Shown here: one piece after another, positions 46,047 through 57,884 of the stretch | How positions within the stretch are numbered: the stretch's first letter is position 1 | How the letters are laid out: each line of letters starts with the position of its first letter | Assembly (NCBI GenBank): GCA_035610835.1 | Contig: CM069452.1 | Location: forward strand, 33,015,150-33,079,149 | Direction of reading: 5' to 3' | DNA length: 64,000 bases | DNA from: Ophiura sarsii | Taxonomy: Eukaryota > Echinodermata > Ophiuroidea > Amphilepidida > Ophiuridae | Program-made: the position numbers and the translations under genes | The notes under the pieces: generated by a model | The model's input: only the letters and a program-made list of their open reading frames with translations | Told to the model about the DNA's origin: nothing | Databases searched by the model: none

Positions 46047-46420
46047 ATGTAAGTCTTGACGAATCAGCATCTGCGGCGCAGATATTGGTGGTAGAACCTC
46101 TGTGGAACGCAGACGCCATTGACGCCCATGAATGCATTGTTTAAGAGCGAAATGACAGTCAAGGAACATTTTTATTCACAGGGGTGCGCAACGCGCCTGC
46201 AATCTCCGGGTCCCCGCCAAGTCGGGATATTACACCCACTGACACTTAATGATTCAGAGGAATCCGTTTTCTTATAATGTCTGAATGTTGAGCATTAGGG
46301 AAATGTAGATTGTGTGTATAAATATGCAGTATTATGGAAATACCCACATGACGGTCGACTCAGGGTGGACGATCACATGTGTCGCAGTTCTAATAGTGTG
46401 TGTACTGATCATAATAGTAG
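46047..46420 (+). pseudogene. second truncated copy of LGR N-terminus
   Basis: It matches LGR codons ~30-95 on the plus strand (ILVVEPLWNADAIDAHECIV) and shares with 12.60-12.69 kb the downstream CCCACATGACGGTCGACTC block, so the two dead copies are sister duplicates. An in-frame stop (TTTAAG in place of codons after CIV) and several frameshifts are present. The promoter part seen at 12 kb is missing here. Confidence 0.85.
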
Positions 46421-46484
46421 TATTGCTTTATTCCGTAAAGTTTAAGAGGGATTAAAATCATGTCCTGGCCAGTTCACCCTTCGC

Positions 46485-46560
46485 TAGTCTAATGGTAGAA
46501 AGACATGCCTTGAAATGCAGATGTCCATGATGCGATTCCCACCAGTACCACTTTTTTAAC
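46485..46560 (+). mobile_element. tRNA-like SINE fragment
   Basis: Box A-like CTAGTCTAATGGTAG and a degenerate box B (ATGCGATTCCCACC) are followed by CTTTTTT. Probably a decayed SINE, weakly supported. Confidence 0.35.
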
Positions 46561-46978
46561 TGATTTTTTTTCTCCTTTTGTAAAGGTTAGGGTTAGAAAT
46601 AGTCCACAAAGTATGTAGTGCCTACCTAGACAACCCCGGATAGACAGTCACATGGGTATTTCCATTGCTACATATAAATAACTTATATTTAATGTACATT
46701 AGGCAAGGAGTATCATTCTTGTGAATTTGATAGAAGTGCTACCAGCTCATTTGATAATAAATTGTTAGAAAATCCTTTCCTCCATATCACAGTAGAGTCT
46801 GCAGTGGTTTGCGTGTGTACAAAATTTGTATTTCCATCTAATTCGAATGAAATATGCATATTTTTTTGGTTCAATACCTGAATTTGTCATTTTTGTTATG
46901 AAATGAAACGTAGAATAGGTTTGGGCAAATATTTATAAGCAAATTTTGGAAGGCAGAAATACAAACATCTCGACCATA

Positions 46979-47393
46979 CGAGGGTCATTCGATAAGTTGT
47001 ACCTCCTACCTCATAACTTTATTATTATATAAGCCAGTCTTATGAAATATCGCACAGTTGTAGCTTGGAACCTCAGCTATAAATTCATGGTTAATTGATC
47101 TGATGACTGTTTATATCTGTAGATGCGGTGAAAACCAAATTTACATTTAGTGTGACGGAAACGGATGAAATAAATATCGCCGAAGTGATATTCATTTGGC
47201 CTATTGTAAGAGGCAAAACATATCTAACGGTCAATTATAACCGTTCTTATCAAAAGTAAAACAGATATCAATTATCATTTACTATAAAGGTGTAGCTAAG
47301 ATTCAGAGCTACAATCATGACAAATATCATGAGGCTGACATTCATATTAGCAATGTTATGAAGGTGGAGGTAGAACTTATTGAATGACCCTCG
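46979..47393. mobile_element. 415-bp mariner-type MITE, TA target
   Basis: The ends CGAGGGTCATTCGATAAGTT and inverse (AACTTATTGAATGACCCTCG) are flanked by TA (46977-46978, 47394-47395). The sequence of the ends is typical of mariner-family elements. No transposase. Confidence 0.8.
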
Positions 47394-47395
47394 TA

Positions 47396-48182
47396 TATTG
47401 AAATAACGGGTTGAATTAAGCTTGATTTATGCAAAGTTTTGAATTTTGACAATTACCACAGTTCTCGTTTATTGCCAAACATCAATAAATCCATGCTGGA
47501 AATAAAATGTATAACAAAATTGTCGTGAACATTTGAACTCTATAGTGAGGTCAATATCATAATTATGAAGCGATTAGTAATTATACATAAATTATATACC
47601 AATCTCTGTCTTTTTAACATGTCGCGTTGTTAATCAGAAATACATTATGAAGATATGTTGTAGTTCTTAATTACCCGCGATACTCTTGCCAAAATGCCTT
47701 TTACATAGGGTATGACAACATAACCATTTGTTTTTTGTGTTTTGAAGGTGTTGTGGAGACATTCTTTGGTTTGGTCTTCTTAGTTGACAGGGTTTTTTTA
47801 GTTTGTCAAAGATCCAATGGACCTACGGCACATAATCTCTTAGCCACAGTCCGACATACGCGGGCGCACTTCGATCAGTTTACTGCGCATGCTTGAAAAC
47901 ACAAAATGGCGCTATCCGATTTTTAAATGTAATGTTTAATTTTAAAGCTCTAAAATAAATCTTAGAATGAATTTCAAAATTTGACTTCATTTCATGAAGT
48001 CAGTTGCTCTCAGTATCATTTTCGCATCACACCCGCTTTGGTCATATGAAGTTTAGATACAATAATATACAATTTGTCATAAACTGTTTTATACTAATAT
48101 AACATTTCGTTTAAAAGGACCCTTTAGTTGTAAACACGACTTCGTAATTTAAAGTGATAGTGTAAGCATAATGCAAATTCCG
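47396..48182. other. 3' flank of gene 2, nothing recognised
   Basis: AT-rich, no supported feature; poly-A signals of gene 2 may lie here or within 48183-48538. Confidence 0.4.
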
Positions 48183-48538
48183 GAAAAAGTGTATTTTAGG
48201 TCCCAGATACTGGTATACCAGCAATGTTCAATACTGAAAGATAACATTTGCCAGCATCGGTCGAAACTGGTACGATTTTACTGTTCCAGTATCGGTCGAT
48301 ACTGGAAAGCCAAACTGTGTTCCAGTATTGAGCGATACTAGAACATTTTTATGTTCGTGATACCACTGAGAATTGTCCCAGTATTGAACGATACTGGTAC
48401 ACAATTATGTTCCAGTATCGTCCGATGCTGGAACATTTGATATGCGCCAGTATCGGCCAATACTGGAACACTGACTTTGTACCAGTATCGGACGATACTA
48501 GTACAGTCCAGAATCTGGAACCTAAAGTACACTTTTTC
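48183..48538. mobile_element. intact GATAC-palindrome element in gene 2 3' UTR
   Basis: The ends GAAAAAGTGTATTTTAGGTCC and GGAACCTAAAGTACACTTTTTC bound 356 bp containing about seven copies of CCAGTATCG..CGATACTGG or close variants, every ~50-60 bp. It starts 15 bases beyond the stop codon of gene 2, so the proximal 3' UTR should be made of it. Confidence 0.75.
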
Positions 48539-48553
48539 ACATTTTATAAAGGA

Positions 48554-48737
48554 TCAATATACAGATATGTAGTGGGGATTCTTATCATCGGGTCTATACC
48601 CGATGGGAGATTCATAAGTATGGTCCACATCGGGAATCAATCCGTCATCCACTTTGGTCATAGAGTACGCAGGTGGAGCTGTTGGTGCTGGTATATTTTC
48701 ACTGGTGCCTGTACTGCATGTTGCACATGATGATTTG
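48554..48737 (-). CDS. gene 2, cytoplasmic tail exon with stop codon
   Basis: A 184-bp coding part: one base completing a split Ser codon, 60 codons and TGA. The acceptor AG at 48738-48739 gives the exact phase needed by the transmembrane exon (phase 2). The tail begins KSSCATCSTGTSENIPAP, with cysteines that could be palmitoylated, then PTAPPAY, in which PTAP and PPAY (PPxY) overlap. It continues with tyrosines in YESPIGY and HYISVY. In known proteins PTAP binds the TSG101 UEV domain and PPxY binds Nedd4-family WW domains, so a role in ubiquitin/ESCRT-linked sorting is a fair inference, untested here. Confidence 0.85.
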
Positions 48738-49332
48738 CTATATTGACATAAAAATAACGTAATATAAAACAAAATGATAAGATTAAGATTTTTATTTTCA
48801 AATTTCAGTTGGTAACCACCTTCTAATGTTATCCATAATTTCTTATTATTTCTATGTTATCTCTATTCAATTTCTTACTTCAAGCAATAATGTGATCTTG
48901 TTCACATTTTTACACAGATTTTTTTCTCTCTTATAATAAAGTTTGACTATCAAGACTTTCCTGAACTCATAAATCTATTTATACTGTATTTTCTGTTTAA
49001 AAACCAGCACGTTATTAAATCATAATGGAAATCTGCTTCCAATTTAAGAAATTGTTCAACAAATTTGTTTGATTTTCATCATAAAGCATTCCATAGGGGT
49101 GCGTTCACTTGCAGTTGGAATTGGAAACACTCCGAACGGTGTTAAACGGTGGGAAAATGGTGTCAAACCATGGAATTCTATTTATGAATAATAAAAAAAA
49201 CACTCAGAAAATAAACTCTCCTGGTACCAGGATAACTGATTTTGATGAAACATATTGCTCAGTAACTTATTATATATTTTAGTTTCATCACTGACTCAAC
49301 ACAATGACATACCGTATTAGTAATATTATTAC

Positions 49333-49429
49333 CTTTTCTTGCATACAATTACAAACACGACAATCAAAATGATAATTACGCATACACCTCCGACACTTGC
49401 TCCAGCGATTACTGGAATGGGTGATGTTA
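49333..49429 (-). CDS. gene 2, transmembrane exon
   Basis: A 97-bp exon with acceptor CTATCAG and donor GTAATA, entering in phase 1 and leaving in phase 2. It encodes TSPIPVIAGASVGGVC followed by a run of I/V/L/F (IIILIVVFVIV) and CKK, a standard single-pass helix with a Gly-rich start and a basic stop-transfer end. The phases join exactly to the sushi exon at 50912-51103 and the tail exon at 48554-48737, giving type I topology. Confidence 0.88.
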
Positions 49430-49652
49430 CTGATAGATAGATTTTAGAATACAAAACAAAATCGGATATTATTGTAATTTTTTTTTTTTTTACTTTACAG
49501 CAGTCATTATTTAAAATACGGTGTTAATAATAATGGACAAAATTGCACATATAACCACAATTTTCAGAGCGTTCTAATAATTATAACATTAAATTTGAAA
49601 CCAAAAAAATATTTTCTATACATTCCTCCCCGGCCCCGAATAACAGGTGTTG

Positions 49653-50450
49653 GAAAAGTGTACGTTAGGTCCCAGATACTGGTATACCAGTATCGTTCAA
49701 TACTGGAACACACAGGCTGTCCAAAAATGATAAGTACCCATCGATGCCCAAAGTTCATTACTTTTTTCATCATCTTTTAAATACTATACCCTTTCATTAG
49801 AATTTTACATCATGAATATCGGACCTATTTAAATGAGGTCACACTCTATTGTGTACGATATAGGGATTTCACCTTTTGGGCAAATGCAAACCAATGTGTG
49901 TGAGGTAAACTGTTTGAAAGAAACAAAAATATTCCCTCAAACTCTTGTCTGCCGTTGTTCCTTTTCTCTTTTATACTGTTGCTTGTTATGGTTGTTCATA
50001 TCATTAAAGTGTCTTCATGTTGATTAATTATGAAGAGTAAAAATGGATCGTCACACATGATTGATCCCAAGCTTTTTGTCTATTAAGTATTATATTATCT
50101 AGTTTTGAGGCTAAACTTGAGGGACATTTCGATAAATACGTAAAGAAGTGGTCATGGGTACTTATGCGTGTCGTATATACTTCTTTTTCATTTTTGTGGT
50201 GGACTTTCTTCCAAAATTGGTAAAACCTTAACTTCATCAACTCCATCCTCCAATGTGAAGATGAAAATCATTTTGGGACAGCCTGTAAAAGTTTCCAGTA
50301 TCGCTCGATACTCGTACGATTTTACTGTAACATTTTTACTAAAATCAAGAAGAATCGAGCGATACTGGAAAGTGTTTATGTTCCAGTATCGGTCGATACT
50401 GGTACGCATGCTGCCGTAGTGGTATGTCCCAGTATTGAACGTTACTGATT
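49653..50450. mobile_element. GATAC-palindrome element split by a mariner-type element
   Basis: The left end GGAAAAGTGTACGTTAGGTCC and motifs CCAGTATCG..CGATACTGG continue on both sides of the insert at 49713-50285. The right end is degraded. It lies in the intron between the sushi and transmembrane exons of gene 2. Confidence 0.65.
49713..50285. mobile_element. Tc1/mariner-type element, ~573 bp
   Basis: The ends CAGGCTGTCCAAAAATGAT and inverse (ATCATTTTGGGACAGCCTG) have TA at the right; the left TA appears mutated to CA. No transposase frame. It is the second mariner-type insertion into a GATAC-family copy in this window. Confidence 0.7.
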
Positions 50451-50911
50451 TGTTACTGATAATTTGTGCAATCCTGTAATAGTTCCGGAAAAGCACGAAG
50501 ACTAAGCTTGTAAATGTGAGGTTTTCGGGTAATTTATTCTCCGGGATGGTATATTTGAACGAATGGGACCTATCCTTTGCACCTACATTGATCAAATATT
50601 AATTTGGGTTTATCGACCTAAATAGTGCCCAGGGCGCCTGCCTAAATCGTTAACAGGCATGCCAGAAAACGCTGTTTGCGGGTCCGTAGCGAAACATCTA
50701 GCTTGGTAACCCCTAATGAAACTTAAATTAACGTTTTTACTTTACTGAAAATGGTCACAGGTGACAAGTATACTGTAAATGTAATCGGAGGGTAGAGAGG
50801 AAAAAGTGTCTTGAAATATGGCCTTTTTACGCGTATTTCAATGGGGAAGTTATTGGGTGTGGTGCTCCCGTACGTGATTGCATGAAGGTGATTTAATCGT
50901 TTGGTTCTTAC

Positions 50912-51103
50912 CTTCTTCATTACATTCAGGTAAATCATTGGACCATATCGATCTGTCGTTACAAAATATCACGGCCGAAGCTTCTTGCAACGTATAACCC
51001 TCACGGCAAACTATCTCTACCGTCTGACCTAAACTGTATTTTTGATGCGTTAGATCTGGAATGATAACTCCATTCTCAATGTTCCCGGGATGTTCGCAGC
51101 CAA
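50912..51103 (-). CDS. gene 2, sushi/CCP exon 2
   Basis: A 192-bp, phase 1-1 exon encoding one complement-control-protein module: GCEHPGNIENGVIIPDL at the start, LGQTVEIVCREGYTL, then AVIFCNDRSIWSNDLPEC. Four cysteines, the conserved GxxV..C..GY and the Trp before the last Cys are all present. It is a duplicate of the exon at 52565-52750, two codons longer. CCP modules are extracellular binding domains. Confidence 0.9.
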
Positions 51104-52564
51104 CTAGAGTGCAAGTGCAAAAAGAACAATAAAATTTAATTGTTAAAATTTGTAGGGATTTTTTTATTTGAAGTTCGTATCTCATTCCGTTGCGGAGATA
51201 TTACAAATTTAAGTTTTCGGATATTTTCGGTATTTTCCGGAAAATTTGAATTAAAAATGGCCCAAAGACGAACAAAATCGAAATTCAATGTATTTCTTTT
51301 TTAATAGGTTAAGTAAACCTTAAGCTTTCATTTTAAATACCAAATGACAGTCAGTCATTTTTGTACATTTAGTCTTATGTCAGCAAAATTTCAATTTAGG
51401 GAAAATTGCCATTTTTGGTCATTATATCTAAAATATTCAAAAGGTATTAAAAGAAAAGGAAATGAGATTTTTGATTCATTTTTTTCCTTCCGTTTTCTTC
51501 TAAGTTATTTGACATCCTCTTAAAATGGAATGCTGAGCTATAGGGGTTACAAAGTGTGTTTCTAGAAAGTAGATAAATCTGTTTAGTGACAAAACGAGAT
51601 AATAACAGTTAAAGGTGTGTGTCCCGATCACTTAAGCATTTTTCATCAAAATATGTTTAAGATTTTTTTTCTTCATGTTCGTTGATGATATGAAACCACA
51701 TTGCAAAATAATAAACAAAACAACATTTTCTGCTTAAAATTTGCACACAAAAATATATTTCTCCACCATACAATTAACATCTTTGTTTTCAATACAATAT
51801 TTACAAATTACTGGTTTTTTTATACAAATTGCTAATTAATATCCCATATTGGGAATTTCTTGTTTCAAAATTGCCCTGTCTATTACAACGGCATCTCCCG
51901 AGATTCGAGCACTTGCACTTATGTTCATTTGACACGCATTTTACACAAGATAAAATAAATAAACGGATTCATTTTGTTAATTGTTAAAAATATGCAGCTC
52001 TCTTAACACACTAATAATATAGATGGGGTGACAGGTGACGGCACCCCTGGCAAAACGTGGCTAGTTGCTATTGTTCTTTGCCCGGCAGTTTGCGCGTGAA
52101 AATCATGTTTTGTTTAGGACCCGTGCTTTTAAAACTCGCGCCAAAGCATTATAAAGGGCAATACGACATAGCGGACGTGTTGTAGTCATATGCTGTTCCC
52201 TCAAGCGTGTATCGACAGTCCAGTCCCTTCGCCCGTTGCGTTTGTTGATAAACATTGGATGTAAACAACGGTCACCTCATCTATATGAGAAGCAAAAATC
52301 ACGAGGTAAATTCAAGGTATAGAGGTTGTCCACGGATTTGGTTGCCATTTTGTCGTGAAATATAAACTATGTTTAATATTATCAGAAATATTCACCCGTT
52401 TCATGACATGTATTTTTGTAACACGTTTCATCCAATGCATTGAACATCATCATGCACCAATTCAATTGAATGTTGAACAGGGCGGGTGCCTTTTGTAGTC
52501 CATTCCGTTTGGCTACACGGATAGCCCTATAATTATAATGGTATCGTAATTGTTTTGTTCATAC
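51104..52564. other. intron between the two sushi exons
   Basis: AT-rich, with no further exon recognised. It contains TTTCCGGAAA-type words near 51220-51245, also seen near 20640-20670. Confidence 0.5.
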
Positions 52565-52750
52565 CTTCTTTAATACATCGAGATAAATCATTGGACCACA
52601 TTGTTTTGTCGTTACAAAATATCGCGGCCGAAGCTTCTTGCAACGTATAACCCTCACTGCAAACTATCGTTACCATCTGACCTAATCTGTATTGCGTTAG
52701 ATCTGGAATGATAACTCCATTCTCTATATTCCCTGGATGTTCGCAGCCGA
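52565..52750 (-). CDS. gene 2, sushi/CCP exon 1
   Basis: A 186-bp, phase 1-1 exon encoding GCEHPGNIENGVIIPDL, LGQMVTIVCSEGYTL, AAIFCNDKTMWSNDL and a final Cys (SRCIKEG). A complete CCP module, very similar to the exon at 50912-51103; the nearly identical N-terminal half implies recent exon duplication. Confidence 0.9.
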
Positions 52751-53318
52751 CTTTAGTATTAAAATAAAAATAAAAGATAAATAATGATAATGGAATTTAT
52801 TGTTACAAACTTAAGCACGTGGATACAAGCCTTATTGTAAGCAACCAAGATAATGAAATGCCATTATACTCGAAAAAGCAGTCAATTTGATCAGAGTCTT
52901 CAGATACAGATGCTTCAACGTTTGGATCTGGTATCAGCCGATACTGCGACAAATTAGACAACTGCTGCAACCTGTGTATTTACCACAATCAACACTAGAC
53001 TAGTTTACTTGAAACATGTATCTGTATCGTTACCGGTATACACTGATATAATACTCGGTCGATTCTTGGTGGGTTTTTTTTTCAGAATGTGGGATGGGAC
53101 CAATTATTAATTGTTAAAAATAAACAAGTTGCACTGTGAAATTACTTTTTAACTTTCAATTTAAAGCAAATCGGGAAGCAAATACGGTTTGTATCACTTT
53201 GTTACGCAGATTTATCACTAGACATTCAGCTTATGTATCCAAATTTCCAGGAAGAAAACCAACTACTACTAGGGACCTCAATGAAAATTTCCTTTACCAT
53301 GGCTTTAAATAAACTTAC

Positions 53319-53441
53319 CAAAACACGTTATCCCGTCTCCCATGTATCCGGTATTACAGGTGCATGTAAATGAACCTGCGGTATTAGCACATGTTGCGTC
53401 AGTATGGCAGTTGTGTGAGCCTAACGTACATTCGTCATCAT
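53319..53441 (-). CDS. gene 2, EGF_CA exon F
   Basis: A 123-bp, phase 1-1 exon with donor GTAAGTTTA. It encodes [30 protein letters not shown] and [12 protein letters not shown] with six cysteines. It lies just upstream of the sushi exons and has no counterpart in the gene 1 copy. Confidence 0.88.
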
Positions 53442-54634
53442 CTATTATCAATCGAATTTAAAACAACAGACAAAAGCACAGTGTTGGAAAAAATAATTTT
53501 GAAGAAAGTGTTAAGCAAATTTTTACTCGTGAAATGATGCATTGGGTGTCATGAGGTTGAATGTAGGATTTAGCTATGGTAAATATGTAATGATAAAACA
53601 TGCATCAGGATAAGAACCACTCAATCTTGACAAGTTCCACTAGTCCCGCAAGAGTCGGCCTGAGCCGTCTGAGCTTAATTTACCCAGAATGCAGAGCGGT
53701 CCTCCCATTGGAGACTGGGTCGATTATAGTTTTTTCGTGCAATGTGTAGTTGATGTTCTGACATTTAAACTCTTGGTGATTTGAGGTCAATTTTAATTTC
53801 ACGGACCGATTTACACACGTGAAATTAAAATTGAAAGATTAGTATCATAAACCGTCAAAAAAATCACACATTTTTCTTCTATGATTCCCGCCAAATAGGA
53901 ACTATTGCTGTACTTAACTTTGATCGATAGCGTGTCGCGAGACCTATTTAGTTGTGTGCTCCCTATTACGCGTTTACAAATGTACATCATGAACTCCAGT
54001 ATTAGCATGCGTCAGAGATTGCCTAAATATGAAGCATGCTGGGATTTCTTTGGTCGGAGTATACCTATTCATAATATTAAATAGATGAAATTTCAATGCA
54101 AATTACATTACGTCACCATCCTTAAGTCCGGCATGAATCGACCTGTTTGGTTTTTAGTCTCCAACACAGCACAGCATCGCGTCCGTGCGCCATGTTAGAG
54201 ACTGAAAGGACTTTAATCTCCTTGCCATATTTTTCGTCGAATAACAAAAATAAATTATTTTATACTACCGCCGCATAGAGTAACACGTCAACGTTAGGGT
54301 AAAAGGGGTGGAGGGTATTTTCGTTATAATATCAGTGGTAACAATCTTTTTTTTCTTTGGTCGTCAATCATATTTAAATTAGTATTTAACAAAATCAATG
54401 GTGAAAATGGGAGAGTTTGGGTTTACTTTACCACAATAGTGGCGCAAAGTTTATCTTATCCTACCTATACTATGTCTACGTATTAAACACGAGTTATAAT
54501 AGTTTACTCAATTCAAGATGTTCGGATGTTATCTGGTCCTCCTTCATGAGTTGATATCATATTGCATACACCCTGGAGAGAACTGAACTATTAAAAGTAT
54601 TATTTAATCACAACACATAATGGTATAGGCCTAC

Positions 54635-54757
54635 CTGTACATGCAACTCCGTTTCCCATGTATCCCGTATTACAGGTACATGAAAATGAACCTTCAGTGT
54701 TGTTACATGTTGCGTCTCTGTGGCAATTGTGAGAGACTAATGTGCATTCGTCAACAT
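54635..54757 (-). CDS. gene 2, EGF_CA exon G
   Basis: A 123-bp, phase 1-1 exon encoding [30 protein letters not shown] and [12 protein letters not shown]. Partner of exon A, with Asn instead of Asp at the hydroxylation position. Confidence 0.88.
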
Positions 54758-54915
54758 CTAGTATTTATAATGAAATTAATAAAAAGAAAATGTTACGAGA
54801 GGATTAAAACTGCGAAGAGAGCATTATACATTTGGCAGTTGACCGATGAATGTAATTATAACAAGGAATAAGCCTTTCAGTGGTATGGCGGACAATAAAT
54901 ACTTAACTGCATTAC

Positions 54916-56204
54916 TAGGGGGGTGGGGTACCGCGCCATTTTGTCCCGAAGCAATGGTTATGACGTCATATTTGTGTCGATTTTCAGAACTCTTGTATTG
55001 GATTTACGTGCAAAAAATATGCCCTTGGCATCATACTTTCCCAGGTGTGCAGTTCATTTTAAATTTCAGATGTTCTAAAATGGATGGTTTTCTAAACAAT
55101 TCGAGAAAGAAAATCGAACTGCACACCTCAGAATTGCAAAAAAAGCATAAAACAAGTCAACTTTTTTGTGCCTTTGAACAGAGTGGCGGCCGGGATTATA
55201 GAATTTAACACAGTGCATTAACCCATGACCCATGATATAAATAAATTATTTGCGTTCAATTTTTTCAATTAGCACGGTTAGTGTAGTGGAAAGAAAGTCG
55301 CTTGAGGAGCGAGAGGTTGTGGGTTCGAGTCCCATTAGGAGCACTTTTTGTTTTATATGCTGGATTTGCTTAGCATCATCTGTATGCTTGCCCACGTGGA
55401 CACCACACTGCTGGCGTTTACCGGAGCAGGGTTACGCCATTTTTTTTCTCGAAAATGTCAAAAAAAATTACCGTTCTTTTAAAAATAAGAATTATAATCA
55501 AATTACAAACACATTTTGTGCGAGAGCAACACACACATTTGGCAAAAATGGCACAATAAAAATCCGTTCGTTATAAATAAATGGACATGGTTAAATAATA
55601 AAACTATCACAATTACAGTCGTAAATCTCTGTGGCGTGCGTAGGTTGGCCATGTCGGTGGCAATCGGAAATCACGGGTTCGAATATTCCCATTATTTTTC
55701 TATTTTTTAAACTTGATGGTATATTAATGTAACATCATTGTTATGTCAATTTTTATCAATTATAAATGCCGCCCATGCGTTTATAGTTTTCTTTTTATTT
55801 ATTTATCCATCATAAATGTATCCTTGATTTATTTAACTTTGTCTAAACAATTAAAATGCGTAAACAATTATATTATTGCTCGATATAGAGTGATTTAACT
55901 TGAGTTCAGTTTGATAATATGATAGCAAAACTTGTTGTAAAACCATTTTACCAGTGTGTCCAACAATTTCACACTTTGGTAATACATTCAGAGATGTCAC
56001 TTTTAGCTTGTTATAGCTAGGCTCAATATAAGCAAGTTTGCGACCGGGTTTGCGACCTCTATAATTTTAAGGCTGGTAACACAATCCCACATTGCATTTC
56101 GTTAAAACAGTGTACATTATTTTTCCACGATACGTATCACGTGATAACCACGATCGATTTCGCAACATATTGCAAAATGGCGCGGTACCCCAGCCCCCCC
56201 CCTA
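54916..56204. mobile_element. 1289-bp element with 9-bp target duplication
   Basis: The ends TAGGGGGG..GGGGTACCGCGCC and inverse (GGCGCGGTACCCCAGCC...CTA) are flanked by CTGCATTAC (54907-54915, 56205-56213). The partner intron keeps one CTGCATAAC at about 16923-16931 and no element, proving the insertion. A 9-bp duplication suggests a Mutator-like or related superfamily. It holds tRNA-like stretches near 55270-55345 and 55628-55685 and no transposase. Confidence 0.85.
55270..55345 (+). other. tRNA-related sequence inside the 1289-bp element
   Basis: GGTTAGTGTAGTGG (box A-like) and GTGGGTTCGAGTCCCATTAG (T-arm with box B) are correctly spaced. The acceptor stem does not pair convincingly, so it is a SINE-type relic or captured tRNA, not a clear gene. 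Confidence 0.45.
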
Positions 56205-56380
56205 CTGCATTACCTGGATTTGACACAAACCGAAGAACGCCACCACGTATTATACCAGGTGTGACCAAATTATTGGCCGAATAAAAAAACAGTAATAGGT
56301 TTAACTTGCCGCTTACATTTTGAAATAAAAGTGACCTTTTCTACTCGTTGGACAAATGATACTGCTTCAGCCTTTCTTTA

Positions 56381-57830
56381 AGGCCCTGTCACACCTACGG
56401 TGATCAGGCCATCAAATGCACTGCGCTGAAGAAAATATGAAAATATGAATAACACGCAGTGAGAGCGCTAAAAACTGTCGGAAATTGTCAATTTATAAAT
56501 CAAAGTCACTAAAACCCTTTCACATTCTGCTGCGAACAGGTTGTCGTTTGCATTACGCTAACAAATTATCAAAACGCCAAGCCGAGCGCATCAAGGTCTC
56601 CAAGAACCCTTGGGTGACGCAGTGGGAACTAACTGGGACGTGAGAGGGTTGTTAGAGGGTCCTCATGTTCGCCCTTCAGCAACAGTGCACCGCGCTTGTT
56701 TTTGGAGGTTCGGCGTTCTGTTCAGAGTGCTGCCCTTGGGTGCTGAAGCCTTGCCTTTGAGTCTTCCCATGATGTCAATGTCGTTTTTTGTATCTTGTTC
56801 ACTTGTCAAATCCCGAAAACAGACTGAGCAAGCAGGAGGCTCTCTATATAGGGCGATTGCACGCGGGTCATTAGTTCAAATAAGCTTTTAGACGAAGACA
56901 TGCATGAATGGAATCACTTGGATCAATACGTTTAACAGGTGTTTGGTATTGTACTTGGGGGATTATTTGAATCTAATAACCTTCGTGCAATAGCTCTGTA
57001 CTCTCCGCGCACACGCAGAGAACGTTGTGCAATCGTATTGAGAACGTACTAGTAACGCAGACAGCGGCTTGGACGCACTAAAAACGTTAACATCGTAGTG
57101 AAAGCGCAGTGAAAGCCCGTGAGACTTTAAAGTAGAAACATAATGGGTCGTATTAAGAGCGCCGTGAAAATGTGATAAGCGGAATAGGAAGCGTACAAAG
57201 AGCTACCTTGTTTTTAAAATTTTGACCATTTTAAGCAGTTTTCCGTGCTCTTCCTGCGTGTTACATGGGGACCCTCTCCCGCTCTAACCAGTGTCCACTA
57301 CGTCCCCAATCGGTTCTAAGAGACCTTAATGCGTTTGCTTGGCGCTTTGATACTTTTTCTTTTCAGCGCACCGCATGCAAGGCCTAATCGCCGTAAGTGT
57401 GACAGTACTTATAAGAGGTACATTGTGGGTGTAGATATTAGTATGATTTGACATTGTGGGAGTATTTCGGCATTGTGGGCGTACCCCCACAATGAACAGT
57501 TTCCAAATGGTATATGAGGATACTGTGAGCGTGTTAAAAGCAACAACAAATATACCCCCAGAACGATTTGTTTGTTTTTTGTGTGTTATTTGTCATGTTA
57601 AAACATACACTTTGCCACCCGACTATATGAATGGCGCCATCTATCTTAGTCAACTCCCACAATGTACATACAAAAAATACCCCCACAGTACAAATAATTA
57701 CCCCCGTAGTGCACTCCTGTACCAACAAAAAATCCTACTCCCAAAATGTATATTTATACTCATTGTGTACTCCCACAGCGCACAAACACAAATACCCCCG
57801 CAATGTAGCTGGTGCGGGTATTATTGCCCT
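56381..57830. mobile_element. GTCACACCTACGG-ended element, duplicate of 17106-18125
   Basis: It has the same ends and interior as the copy in gene 1, interrupted by a ~420-bp insertion at about 57405-57825. Its right end lies ~54 bp from EGF exon H. Confidence 0.65.
57405..57825. mobile_element. insertion with ACCCCCACAATG / CATTGTGGG array
   Basis: It interrupts GTGTGACA|GCCCTATTACT, which is continuous at about 20210-20225 and 58755-58765. Repeated TACCCCCACAATGTA-like words cluster near both ends in opposite orientation; the terminal ~30 bp are imperfect inverted repeats. No coding potential. Confidence 0.65.
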
Positions 57831-57884
57831 ATTACTATACGGGTGAAGTGTTTGTCTCAATTCATTTGTCCCAAATGAACCTAC

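Noticed and set aside
50188..50595. 135-codon minus-strand frame
   Set aside because: It spans the end of a mariner-type element and part of a GATAC element; it is made of repeat palindromes.
55250..55576. 108-codon plus-strand frame
   Set aside because: It lies inside the 1289-bp transposon and runs over a tRNA-like region; no protein family is recognisable.
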